Source: Carpediemonas membranifera (lineage: Eukaryota; Fornicata). Taken from it: 64,000 bases of DNA. This document shows positions 37,002 through 46,031 of this stretch, piece by piece. Both the position numbers and the translations under genes were made by a program. The notes beneath the pieces were generated by a model. That model saw only the letters and a program-made list of their open reading frames with translations, was not told the origin of the DNA and did not search any database. Location: positions 744,001-808,000 of the forward strand of contig JAHDYR010000007.1 in assembly GCA_019828565.1 (NCBI GenBank), read 5' to 3'. Position 1 is the stretch's first letter. Every line of letters begins with the position of its first letter.

Positions 37002-38753
37002 ATGAAGCTGCTTCTCGCTCTTCTGCTTTTCTCGTTAGTTCTAGCAGATCAGGCAGCTATGCACAAGGCGGCTGCGGCTGCGGCCGTCCGTTATTGTAAC
37101 GCGTACGTCAGCACTCAGAGAGCTGTGTGCTTGAAGCGCGCCCACAGCATGTTTAGTGAGGATGAGCACCAGGCTTTGTTTTCAGCTATCGAGGCTCGCA
37201 ACGGCCCAGTCCTTGGGCTCCTTACAGGAAGCATGTTCCCCCCATTATTGTTACGCAGGAGTCGGTATAGCCTTGGACTATACCAGCGGCGCCATGGGCC
37301 TCCCCGTCCTTCACATGACGCCCTCTAAGCAGGTCTACGGCGACCAGTACATCCCTCTTCAGGCGCGCCTCAGTGTGAAGAACAACGCCGAGTCTATCAA
37401 GTCTTGGACTTACAAGAACTACGATGACTACTACAACTCGCTCTCGTGGAACCAGGCCAACCCCCACGTTGACTCTGCTGCCATCATCGGCGGCATGATG
37501 TCCCACAGCACCAACATGAAGGCCATTTACGACAAGTACTTCAACGGCCTCGTAACCCTCGCCGTGACCCACGCCAAGGTCACCTCATACACGCTCGAGG
37601 CCACCAGCGGCGAGCTCGACCCCTACTTCCAGTCGGCCGTCGCTGCCCTCGGCAACTCGCTCGACAGCACGTACGACCTCTTCATCCAGTACTGGGGCAC
37701 CCACACCACCGTCCAGGCTGACTTCGGCGGCCTCATGGAGCAGCAGACGCTGATCCGCTCGTGCATCTGGTCTGCCATGGACAACAACAAGCTCATGCAG
37801 GAGCTCAACAACGAGCTCGCGGGCAAGGCCGGTGAGTCCAGCAAGAAGCCCGACCAGACCTACGTCAACTACCGCCGCCTCGGCACCAGCGACATCCTCG
37901 GCGGCAACCCCGAGATCTCCAACTGGGCCCAGCGCAAGGCCTCCTTCATCAAGGATCCCGTCGTCATCTCGTACAACGTCCGTCGCATCTCCAACTACAT
38001 CCCGGACGCCCACAAGCGCCAGCTCATGGATCAGGCGATCACCAACCACATGAACAAGGCGATCGCCGAGCGCCAGAAGGAGAAGGCTGCTGCCGATGCC
38101 GCCCACGCGGCCTGGTGGCGCGGCGGCCAGTCCGTCTCCGGCGGCCTCTACTACGGCCTCTACCACTCGATCAGCGGCGTCACCGGCGGCGCCCAGGCCG
38201 TCCAGATGGGCCACGTCAGCCTTGGCCTGAACCAGAACCACGACTTCCCCGTCATGGGCTACGTCAAGCACTGCCACAAGCATTGCCACTGGTATGCTAC
38301 TCATCCCATCCCTTCTCACACAGGTTCCACTGCCACACCCACTGCAACACCAACTACGAGCACCTCTCGGCCTTTGGCGTGCCCATCACCGTCACGTGCC
38401 AGAGAAACGGCGCTGGCCAGATCCGCTCCGTCGCCTCGATCTCCTCTGTCTTCAGCCGTATCCCCCAGACGGACTACGTCAAGGGCGTCATCCGGGCCGG
38501 TCCCTGGGTGAGCGACGGCTGCTCCACGTCGGCCCCGTACAACCCTAGGTACGAGCACGCCCACGGCATCGCCGACAACAGCATCAACGCCAACTTCGGT
38601 GTCTACTGGAACCAAGTGGCGCACCTCTTTGGCGGCAACTGGCCCGCTGCTGTGCCCCTCGCCGCATACAGCTCGGGCGTGTGCTGCATCCAGCGCGGTC
38701 TGATCACGGTTGCCGGTGGCACGAAGTTCAGCGATAACTGCCCCGCGTTCTAA
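37002..38753 (+). CDS. Secreted MACPF/perforin-like protein, three exons
   Basis: Exons 37002..37230, 37259..38291 and 38324..38753 give 563 aa. ATG 37002 opens a clear signal peptide (MKLLLALLLFSLVLA). The MACPF signature is seen around residues 225-240 (QYWGTHTTVQADFGG), matching the family Y-x-G-TH-x...GG motif, preceded by a typical entry segment after intron 1. A Cys/His cluster (HKHCH...) spans intron 2, and the C-terminal ~140 residues are Cys-rich with a conserved-looking tail. MACPF proteins oligomerise into membrane pores and serve in defence, predation or egress. In a free-living bacterivore, attack on prey membranes is plausible but unproven. AGTAAA overlaps the stop (38753..38758). 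Confidence 0.8.
37231..37258 (+). other. Probable 28-nt GC-AG intron 1 of the MACPF gene
   Basis: Starts GCATGT and ends TTGTTACGCAG. Frame changes by +1 here, no GT-AG pair with the local 3' motif restores it, and 28 nt is the commonest intron length in this window. The same unusual GCATGT donor occurs in the XPG/EXO1-like gene. Confidence 0.65.
38292..38323 (+). other. 32-nt intron 2 of the MACPF gene
   Basis: Starts GTATGC and ends TTCTCACACAG; splicing restores a Trp codon (TG|G) and connects the frame to the C-terminal exon. Confidence 0.85.
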
Positions 38754-38938
38754 GTAAAGATTCGAAAGGCGGGTTGTGGCTTGCGAGCAGATGGCTGGGG
38801 ATAGCAGCGGCCTTGGCCCTTTGTGGTGGAGCGCGTCAGTTTGAGAAGTAGAGGTGGGTTAACCTTACCTCTCCCAGGTTGCCGAAACAAGGCCTACGGA
38901 GGTTTTATTCGAGGGTCTACATGAAGTATCATGAAGTA

Positions 38939-39063
38939 TCATCGCATCGTGCGCCTCGTGTAGCGAGTTCTACGGAACCTCGCGCGGCAGAAGGGGCAGA
39001 CGAGTGAGGTTCGGAACTCGTTAGTCATCCGCACTTCAGCAGTGATGTTGAACGCTCTCATGA
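38939..39063 (-). CDS. Short EFRTS-VCPxC protein or exon (41 aa), doubtful
   Basis: From ATG 39063: a short lead, then MTNEFRTSLVCPFCRARFRR and a basic tail ending in TGA at 38939. The open frame continues upstream over the start of the RhoGEF gene, which is unlikely to be real coding. Its pattern matches the C-terminus of 30432..31020 (EFRTSIVCPYCKAHFRR), so this is either the last exon of a gene I cannot assemble or a family relic. It occupies most of the 335-bp interval 38754..39088, where nothing else is seen. Confidence 0.4.
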
Positions 39064-39088
39064 TGCCGCATTTTATGTCAAAATCACC

Positions 39089-41755
39089 ATGCTCACGGGT
39101 GCCCGGCTTGTTGCTTCCACTGCTGAGCTGGCCAGTGTTCCACATGAAGAAAGCTCTCCAGATGAACTTTCAGCCGAGGAATCAAAGCGTCAGCATCAAC
39201 TGGACACGAGAAAGAGGGTTGTATTTGAAATCCAGAGCACTGAGCGCACTTACGTCAATGCAATGCAGTTCATCTGCAACACAGTGATTCCTGAGTTCAC
39301 ATCCAGATCACAGCACAAGAATTGGCCCAAATCCATGCGAGAACCCTCGACACTCTTTGCAAATTTGCAGATGTTCATTCCGGCCAACGTCGAGATCCTG
39401 CGTCAGCTAGACGAGCGTCTGGCCTCTTTCGATGTCTATACCACCAGCATTGGGTCAATATTGGTCAAGGTCGGTCCATTTATCAAGCTTTACAAGCATT
39501 ATTCCGGCAACTTCAGCTCGGCACAGAAACTGCTCGAAAACAAGTCCCAGGCGTTCAATTCTTTCCATGAGTGGGTCAGATCACACGAGGAGAACGCTAA
39601 CCACCTCGACCTGCTCAGCTTGCTCATCATGCCGGTCCAGCGAGTCCCGAGGTACACCATGTTGCTGACTGAGTTAATCAAAAGAACAGAGGAGGATCAT
39701 CCAGATATGGAGAATCTTCGGGCAGCGCTCAAGATTATGTCAGATGTCGCGAATGTGGTGAACTCCCACATGACTGAAACAGACCGACGCAGCGCCGTGC
39801 TTGCCTTGAAAGAAGCGATTGGAAACTGGTCCGAGGTAGCCGAGGATCTAGTGAAGCCCCACCGCCTGCTGTACAAGCGCGGCGTGCTCCACAAGCTGGA
39901 CAGCAAGGGTCACTGCAATGGCCGGGACGTCGTCCTCCTCACCGACGTCCTGCTGTACATATCGAAGGGGAAGCTGCATGTAGAAAAGGGCGCGATCCCC
40001 CTGTGTGCGGCTACGGTCAGTGCGAGCGAGGGCGGGAAAGTATTTACGGTTGAGGCGCCGGGGCAGTCTTTTGAGTTCAAGGGGGAGGTCGTCATATGCG
40101 AAGGGTGGGTGACGAGCATCCAGGAACGTATTGCCGCGCTCGTCGCGACTTCTCCGGCCCTGGATGCGGCGAGGGAGCGGCTCTTTGCCCACAATCGCCC
40201 AGTCGACCCGATACCGCCGTTCACGACGAATTGGGCGGACAGCATCAACGAGTGCTGCGACAAGGCCGAGGCTGCTGCGGCTGCTGTGTCAGTACAGGGG
40301 GCTGAAGCGGTCGAGGAGATCGTCGACAGCGTCCTAAGTGACGTTGTGCTCGAGGTTGACGGCACTGAGCCCGAGTTGGGCCATGATGCAGAGGAGCTGG
40401 TGAGAGAGACTCTGGACGAGATGATTGCCGGCATTGGGTTGTCAAGTGAAGTCAGTCGAGTCATGATGGAGCGGTCGACCCCGAATGTGGGTAAGGACAG
40501 TCCGGAAGTCGTCGAGTTGCATGACATCATAGACGACACCGAGGGTGGACTGCAGTCTCCGAAGCCTCTCGTCGCTGAACCCGTTGAAGAGGAGGATGAA
40601 CTCTCGGAGTCTGAGGCAAAGGCACTGACAGAGGCGGCTGAGCGAGAGGCCGCCAGGCTCGTCGCCGCTGTGTTCAGTGATGTGCCCGAGTGTGAGCCGG
40701 CCTCACCCGAGCCCGCACCCGAGGCCGAAAGTGTGGAGCCTGCTCTAGAACCCGAGGACCAAGAGAGTAATGAGCCATTGAGATCCGAGCCCGTGTCCGA
40801 GGAAGAGCCCTCGCTTTTGCAGGAGACTCGGCCTGCCGATGAGGCTGAGGAGGCCGAGGAGGGCGTTGGGTTGGAGCAACAGGAAGCGGTCGAAGAAGCC
40901 CCTCTGCATGCATCCCCAGCAGCCTCGCCCCAGCCTGCTGAGCCTGCGCCTGCCCCCGAGGCCGACTCCGACTTGGAGTCGCAGCCGGAACCCCTGCCGG
41001 AGAAGCCCCGCACCCCGCTACTCACACCACAGCTGTCGCGGACCCCGTCGCAGGCAGCTTCGTTCACCCCGATCACACCGATCAGGGTGGACGTCCCGAC
41101 CCACATCAGAGAGGTCGCCAGGAGAACCGGGCTCAGAGCCGATAGCCCAACTCTGTTGACCGATCGAGACCAGGACGGCTGGACTCTGCTGCATGTCGCG
41201 TGCCTCAGATTCCCTGAGATTGTCCCAGATCTCCTCAGCCTTGGGGTCAACCCCAGCGTCACAGTGCGCTCCTCACACAACCGTCTGGCCGCCCGCCGCC
41301 GCACAATGGCCACATGTGTCGATACTCCCCTTCATATCGCGTGTTGGCATCACCCCGAGGTGGTCCCAAGCCTTTTAGCGCATGGTGCAGATTATTTCGC
41401 AAGGAATGCGATGGGTAACATGCCCCTCGCCCACGCCGTAATGCGTGGTCATGTGGATGCTGTGCGTGCTTTGATGAGTGCTGGGGCGCCTGCAGACTCG
41501 AGCAACAGTCGCGGCGTGTCTGTGGTCATGTACGCCATATATCGCGGAAATTTGGAGATAATCAGTCTTCTTATCGCGTGTCCCGCTGTAGTCAATGACC
41601 ATGGGGAGTATGGCACCACTGCACTGGAGTATGCCGTGCATAGGAACGAGCCAAGGATCGTTGAGTTGCTCGTGACAGCGGGGGCCTACGCGGATGGAAT
41701 TAGCAACCACATGCTTCGTGGCAAGGCTGAGATCGCGGGGATCTTGGGGCGCTGA
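39089..41755 (+). CDS. RhoGEF (DH-PH) protein with C-terminal ankyrin repeats
   Basis: 888 aa, one exon from ATG 39089. The DH domain (~45-240) has EIQSTERTYVNAMQFICNTV, and LLSLLIMPVQRVPRYTMLLT, the signature CR3 helix of Dbl-family exchange factors. A PH-like segment follows (~250-350; LVKPHRLLYKRGVLHKLD, RDVVLLTDVLLYIS). Residues ~370-650 are an acidic, Pro/Glu-rich linker. From ~690 ankyrin repeats appear (DGWTLLHVACLRFPEIVPDL, DTPLHIACWHHPEVVPSLLA, GNMPLAHAVMRGHVDAVRAL, GTTALEYAVHRNEPRIVELL). It should activate a Rho/Rac GTPase at actin or membranes, with the ankyrin tail choosing partners. DH-PH followed by ankyrins is uncommon outside protists. Confidence 0.88.
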   Translation: MLTGARLVASTAELASVPHEESSPDELSAEESKRQHQLDTRKRVVFEIQSTERTYVNAMQFICNTVIPEFTSRSQHKNWPKSMREPSTLFANLQMFIPANVEILRQLDERLASFDVYTTSIGSILVKVGPFIKLYKHYSGNFSSAQKLLENKSQAFNSFHEWVRSHEENANHLDLLSLLIMPVQRVPRYTMLLTELIKRTEEDHPDMENLRAALKIMSDVANVVNSHMTETDRRSAVLALKEAIGNWSEVAEDLVKPHRLLYKRGVLHKLDSKGHCNGRDVVLLTDVLLYISKGKLHVEKGAIPLCAATVSASEGGKVFTVEAPGQSFEFKGEVVICEGWVTSIQERIAALVATSPALDAARERLFAHNRPVDPIPPFTTNWADSINECCDKAEAAAAAVSVQGAEAVEEIVDSVLSDVVLEVDGTEPELGHDAEELVRETLDEMIAGIGLSSEVSRVMMERSTPNVGKDSPEVVELHDIIDDTEGGLQSPKPLVAEPVEEEDELSESEAKALTEAAEREAARLVAAVFSDVPECEPASPEPAPEAESVEPALEPEDQESNEPLRSEPVSEEEPSLLQETRPADEAEEAEEGVGLEQQEAVEEAPLHASPAASPQPAEPAPAPEADSDLESQPEPLPEKPRTPLLTPQLSRTPSQAASFTPITPIRVDVPTHIREVARRTGLRADSPTLLTDRDQDGWTLLHVACLRFPEIVPDLLSLGVNPSVTVRSSHNRLAARRRTMATCVDTPLHIACWHHPEVVPSLLAHGADYFARNAMGNMPLAHAVMRGHVDAVRALMSAGAPADSSNSRGVSVVMYAIYRGNLEIISLLIACPAVVNDHGEYGTTALEYAVHRNEPRIVELLVTAGAYADGISNHMLRGKAEIAGILGR

Positions 41756-41756
41756 G

Positions 41757-42077
41757 TGTTGTATAGCTATGATATGAATTATAAATCATTTCGTGTCCCT
41801 CGGCCGTTATGTGTGCTTCCGACTCATAGCCTGAGAACAAGCGATTGTCACGTCTTCCGGAGCGTACTGAGGGTACCAGGGCCTGGTGCACTTGAACCGA
41901 CCCACTCTCACATGCCGCTCCTGCATGATGACCTCGTGTTGAAGGTCCTGCGGCTTAATCTGACACAAGGTCGTGGAGACAACAGCAGCCCTTCAGTCGG
42001 TCATGACGAATCTGATGCAAGCTGCGACGCACATCATCGGAGCCGAAGCAATCTTTATTAACACCAGCCCACGCTGC
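41757..42077. other. Intergenic between convergent genes, nothing recognised
   Basis: About 320 bp between the RhoGEF stop and the SNARE stop; no gene or repeat seen. Confidence 0.4.
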
Positions 42078-42518
42078 CTATGGCCACGACAGACACTCGC
42101 AGTGCCCCGAGTTCCTACCCAGGCTGCCCCAGCACAGGGAAAGGTAGCGCTTGGCGGGTCCGGGCATACACTTCAAAAGTGGGTTGACCCAGCGCAGATA
42201 GAGCAAGCTGAGGATGAAGACCAGCTGCACTATTGCTACAAGGGCGAGGATGATCCTGATCTTCCATTCGCGCAAGATCATCAAGAAGGTGAGTCGGTTG
42301 GCCTTCGACACCCCATCGCCGATTCGGGATAAACCTTGCTGGGCTCCCTTCATCTCATGATGCTGCCTCTTGAGCTCCACCAGGGCGTCTGCGCCGAGCT
42401 GGGCTGTGTTCATTGCAGAAGACAGCGAGAAGTCGATTCCTTCTTCAATCTCTGTAAGCGATGCTTGATCTGTCAATAGACGCTGACGTTGTTCATGGTA
42501 TACTGCATCTAAGCTCAT
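42078..42518 (-). CDS. Short Qb-SNARE, Vti1/GOSR-like
   Basis: 146 aa from ATG 42518 (MSLDAVYHEQRQRLLTDQ). The SNARE helix runs through TAQLGADALVELKRQHHEM, GAQQGLSRIGDGVSKANR and ends at a basic juxtamembrane stretch (LREWKIR), followed by one TM helix (IILALVAIVQLVFILSLLYL). The order LIG-x-x-x-L-x-x-L...RI-x-x-x-V matches Vti1-type Qb SNAREs. A ~35-residue luminal/extracellular tail follows the TM, unusual for this family. The normal N-terminal Habc bundle (~100 aa) is missing, so either this is a minimal SNARE or an upstream exon was missed. Confidence 0.7.
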   Translation of the reverse strand: MSLDAVYHEQRQRLLTDQASLTEIEEGIDFSLSSAMNTAQLGADALVELKRQHHEMKGAQQGLSRIGDGVSKANRLTFLMILREWKIRIILALVAIVQLVFILSLLYLRWVNPLLKCMPGPAKRYLSLCWGSLGRNSGHCECLSWP

Positions 42519-43607
42519 TGCTGTCCTACTCTGCGCGTTTGGCCATGTTGTATGATGACTCATTCGCAACACCTTTTACAGCGTCCGATCTGCGTGCGGA
42601 AACTTTCAGAGGAACGAATGATGAGAATTGATGTTTGTTAGAAGATAGGCCTGACGACAGGAGGCATAGAACACAGACAAGCTGCGAACAGAGAGACTGA
42701 GTAAGAAAGAGTGCTGCGCGTAAGCATGGTAAAGTTGTATCCACATAGAATGTCATAAACACGGACCATAACATCATCACTCGCGCATATGGAACAAACC
42801 GTTTCATTGCAAGCACAGTGACTTTGATTCGACTGTGGCCGAGGCTCCGGAGATTGGCGAAAGTGGCAGAAACTAAGACAAGACAATAGGGGGCCGGCTG
42901 TCCCATCGTTTGTACTTGGATGCGACAGACGCGTTCTACATGAGACAAGGCCACTCTTCCCAGGACTACCAAGCTCACAAAGTGCTCCGTGCCCTTCGCA
43001 GTGAGTCTGGTCATGAAGAGGGATCGTCGTCATGATTTCCAGAGTCCTCGCCACTCTGCCCTCGTACTCAGCACTTCCAGGCCCTTTGGTGGGCGGCGGC
43101 AGGTTACGGCTAATTGATGTGATCCGATGATCGGGTGATGAATGAATCATCAGTAGTCAGCGGCAGGAACTGTAGAAAAAGCAGTACTAAATGAGCGCTG
43201 CTATCCCAAGTCACCACCGGATATCATCTTCTACGCCGTCCATGCACTCTTCGACTGAAAACCTGCATGCTCTCCTTAGAACAGCGAGTGATAGCATTAT
43301 TCGTGTGAAACGCAGCACCGTCGTGCATGATATGATAGATAGAGCAATGCTGTCCGTAGTTCAAGCCATCCACTAAGCTTTAAGCGTGAACACGCATCAC
43401 ATCCCCCTCCTTCACTATCAGTAACCTCGGCCTGCGTTTGATGAACAAGCGACCATCCACCAGCAAAGATGAGGATTCAGTCGCTTATACTGGGCCTTCT
43501 CCCAACACAACATAAAAGACCGGTCATTCTTTTGATCTGACTGATCCGTCATCCGACCGATGTCGCCCAGCACTCGGCGAGTGCTATTTTATGACGCAAA
43601 CCCGCCA
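42519..43607. other. 1.1-kb region without a recognised gene
   Basis: Two long minus-strand open frames overlap (42526..43014 and 42638..43150) but neither shows a domain or convincing codon pattern; one is hydrophobic near 42690-42790. A small plus-strand frame with an ATG (43191..43376) is listed separately. Confidence 0.4.
43191..43376 (+). CDS. Possible 61-aa small protein
   Basis: ATG 43191 to TAA; Ser/His-rich N-terminus (MSAAIPSHHRISSSTPSMHS) and an amphipathic C-terminal helix (STVVHDMIDRAMLSVVQAIH). No homologue recognised. Listed because it has a real ATG in an otherwise empty kilobase. Confidence 0.2.
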   Translation: MSAAIPSHHRISSSTPSMHSSTENLHALLRTASDSIIRVKRSTVVHDMIDRAMLSVVQAIH

Positions 43608-45307
43608 TCACACGAAGAAGACCGTGTCTGGTGCTTTCAGTCGCCCCACCAGCCCCTTTCTGTGTGGCTCCAGCAGAACGCCGACTCTAGCGACGCCCCA
43701 GCCCAGCTCCCGGGACATATAGCCGATCAATGACCCTAAAGTGCGGCATCTGGCGGTGGGCGGGAGTAGTCTGCCCCTCGGGGGGTCGTGGGTCAGGAGG
43801 TCGACGACCTGGGTCGGCGGGTACGGTGCCGGAAAGATGACGGCCTCCTGCTTCCGGACCTTGACTTCTCCGGACCCGACAAGCTCACGGGCTTTGATCA
43901 GGGCCCTGTTCACTGAGTCTTCGACTTCGCCTTCAAAGTCGGTCGGGCGGTTCAATAGCAAGCCATCGACTGCCCTGAGAAGCGTCATCGCGGAGACGGG
44001 TCCGACCTCGGGTAAACCAGGGTAGTAATCGCAGCCAAGTATCACGGAGAGAAAGACGCCGCGTGCTCGGGTGACTGGTAGGTCATCAAAAGTTACATTA
44101 GATTGACGGTATAGCTGGTTGACTCTCGGCCTGATAATCGTGACACCCTGCGCCAATGCGTCGGAATCAGCGGTCATTACTGCAGATACGATACCAATAC
44201 GACACAACCGAGCCGCCTCCCGCTCAGCCTCGTCGGCCGCCTGAACGACGCGGCACCCAAGCCGGTGGATGAGCTCCACACAGTCTTGCTCAACCTCGGT
44301 CAACTCCCGTTCAGCGGGCCTGGCCCGGGCTGGGGCTGGGTGACGTCTGCTCGACGTCTGCCCCATGACTGGGGCCGGGTCGGCGTGGGGCTGCGGGCCG
44401 GCTGAGCTGGTCAACTCCGCGAGCTCCGCGTCTATGTCGGTGGCATCTGAGTCAATCTCTGGATCTTTGGAGTCGACCTTGATGGCCTTTGGATATCTCG
44501 CGACCAATGGGACTTCCGGCACGTCGACCTGGGCCTTCTCCTGGCCTCGTCTTGGAGACCGGGCGGCGTCTCCGTCATACGAGTCGAGCCCCAGCCCCTC
44601 GAGCAGGTCGGGAGTGGGCGGCCTCTCGGGTGACGCGGGCGCCTCGTCGCGAGAAATTCCCTGGACCGCCTTCTTGGCCTTCACTAATGTCAGATGGAGC
44701 TTCAGTTGTGTCTCAGAAAACTCTTTTGCGTCAGGCTGCTCGTCCAGTATGTCTCGGCGCGCGTTCTCCATATCCTTGACTTCATAGAGTCGATTCACAG
44801 TCGATTCCGGTAACTGAACAGCCGTAGCCCCGTCCAAATATGTCCCAGGCTCGGCTATATCCTTCAACAGGGCGTCGAGGCCATCCAAGCTCGGTCTCTT
44901 CTTCTCAAAGTCACCCCTGATCGCTGCAGCTAGCGCAGTGCGAACCATGCCCTTCTCCTTGTACTTCTCGTAGCGCTTCTTCGATTCGATCATGTGCTTT
45001 GACGTCGCCCTGTCATGCCGCGTCTGTGACTTCAGAGGTGAGGGGTAGCCCTCGAGAACAAAGACGGGCTCGATCCCATAGTCTAATAGATTGCATATTC
45101 GTTCCATAACATCAATAACGTGCTGCTTTTGGTGGTGAACTTCGCCTGTCTCACGCCGCTTGCTCTGAATTGCAGACAGCCACACGGGGAGATCGATCGC
45201 CACGCGCTTGCCCTTAAAAGCTTTCAGGTGTAGTGGCTATGTAAGAATTTAGGCGAAATACATGCTTCACTTCCCTTCACGATGCGCCAAACATCGTGAA
45301 CTCCCAT
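43608..45307 (-). CDS. XPG/EXO1-family structure-specific nuclease, two exons
   Basis: Exons 45307..45266 and 45236..43608 give 556 aa. Exon 1 encodes the family N-terminus MGVHDVWRIVKGSE, joined to PLHLKAFKGKRVAIDLPVWL, closely recalling EXO1 (xSEPIHVRKYKGxxVAVD). Metal ligands: Asp in AIDLP; EAE in ADEAEREAA (~345); D-x-D in TADSDAL; Asp in LGCDYYPG, before the helix-hairpin-helix (LPEVGPVSAMTLL). The second N-region acidic residue, Asp in VFDG of FEN1/EXO1, is Glu here (PVFVLEGYP). A ~200-residue low-complexity linker separates the N and I regions, as in XPG. Cuts DNA flaps or bubbles or resects ends; which member it is remains open. Confidence 0.82.
45237..45265 (-). other. Probable 29-nt GC-AG intron of the XPG/EXO1-like gene
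   Basis: In mRNA sense starts GCATGT and ends TTCTTACATAG. A GT donor three bases further (GTATTT) would break the frame; GC-AG joins SE to PLHL in frame and matches the EXO1 spacing exactly. Confidence 0.72.
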
Positions 45308-45399
45308 TTCTCAAAGCGGCTTTGCGAAAGACGCGCAATCGCATTCTCACACACAGGTGAACCCCAACCCAACCCTCCCCAGACGCAGACAAAGTGTAA

Positions 45400-45935
45400 T
45401 GTCCGGTTTCCGAGTTATGATTCTAAGCAGCGCCTCCCATCAAATGATTGGCGGTGTCGAACAACAGCGGCCAACTCGGCCTCGGGCACCGCGGCGCAGT
45501 CAACGGTTTCGTCGACCTGCCCTTCAGGGTGGAGAAGGTCGTCACTTCATCCCACATATTCAGCGTCTTCCTCAGTGGCGGCCGTCTTCTGTTCGCTGGC
45601 GAGGTCCCTCGGCCCCTTGTCCGAAGCCGTCTCCTCCCCGGGTTCAAATCATTTGATGACTGCCTCGCACCCACCCCGCTCGTCTTTCCCGAGTATGATG
45701 GCGTCAAAGGCTTCTACTGCGATGAGTTCCGCAGCGCATGGGTGGCCGAGGCGTCGACCGCTGGTCAGACGGGCTGGGTGAATATGCCGTGCCGTTCGAG
45801 GCGACTCACCTTTGTCCTGTTCGCAGTGTCAGCGTGGCCTTTCGAGACCCAGCAGGCCGCTGGTTCAGGGCACGCGGCAGGCCCACTGCGGTGGGGGTCA
45901 AGGAGTGCGCGAAACCCGCGGGCACTGTGTGGTAG
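45400..45935 (+). pseudogene. RCC1-like family fragment, C-terminal half, frameshifted
   Basis: Protein-level match to the 18761..20461 paralog in three consecutive frames: SSASHQMIGG (~45425), then NSGQLGLGHRG, FLSGGRLLFAGEVPRPL and LLPGF (45448-45780), then EYAVPFEATHLCPVRSV (~45780-45935). Two frameshifts and no upstream half, so it is a truncated pseudogene. It reads in the opposite direction from the other disrupted genes nearby. Confidence 0.75.
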
Positions 45936-46031
45936 ATCTCGCGGTTATAAATGTAGCGACCTCATACGAATGTTTACGACCACCGTCCAGTTACAGATGA
46001 CAAGCCTTCGCGGGCAAGGGGTACAACCACC

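Noticed and set aside
37209-37227. 19-nt GT-AG interval as an alternative MACPF intron 1
   Set aside because: It fits the frame but is far shorter than the others, has a poor donor (GTCCTT) and lacks the usual acceptor motif; the 28-nt GC-AG option is better.
39910-41313. 467-codon antisense frame opposite the RhoGEF linker
   Set aside because: Ser/Thr-rich translation with no domain, and it lies opposite the acidic linker where codon bias creates open antisense frames.
42526-43150. Two overlapping minus-strand frames upstream of the SNARE
   Set aside because: They overlap each other in different frames, show no domain and have mixed codon character; not supported as genes.
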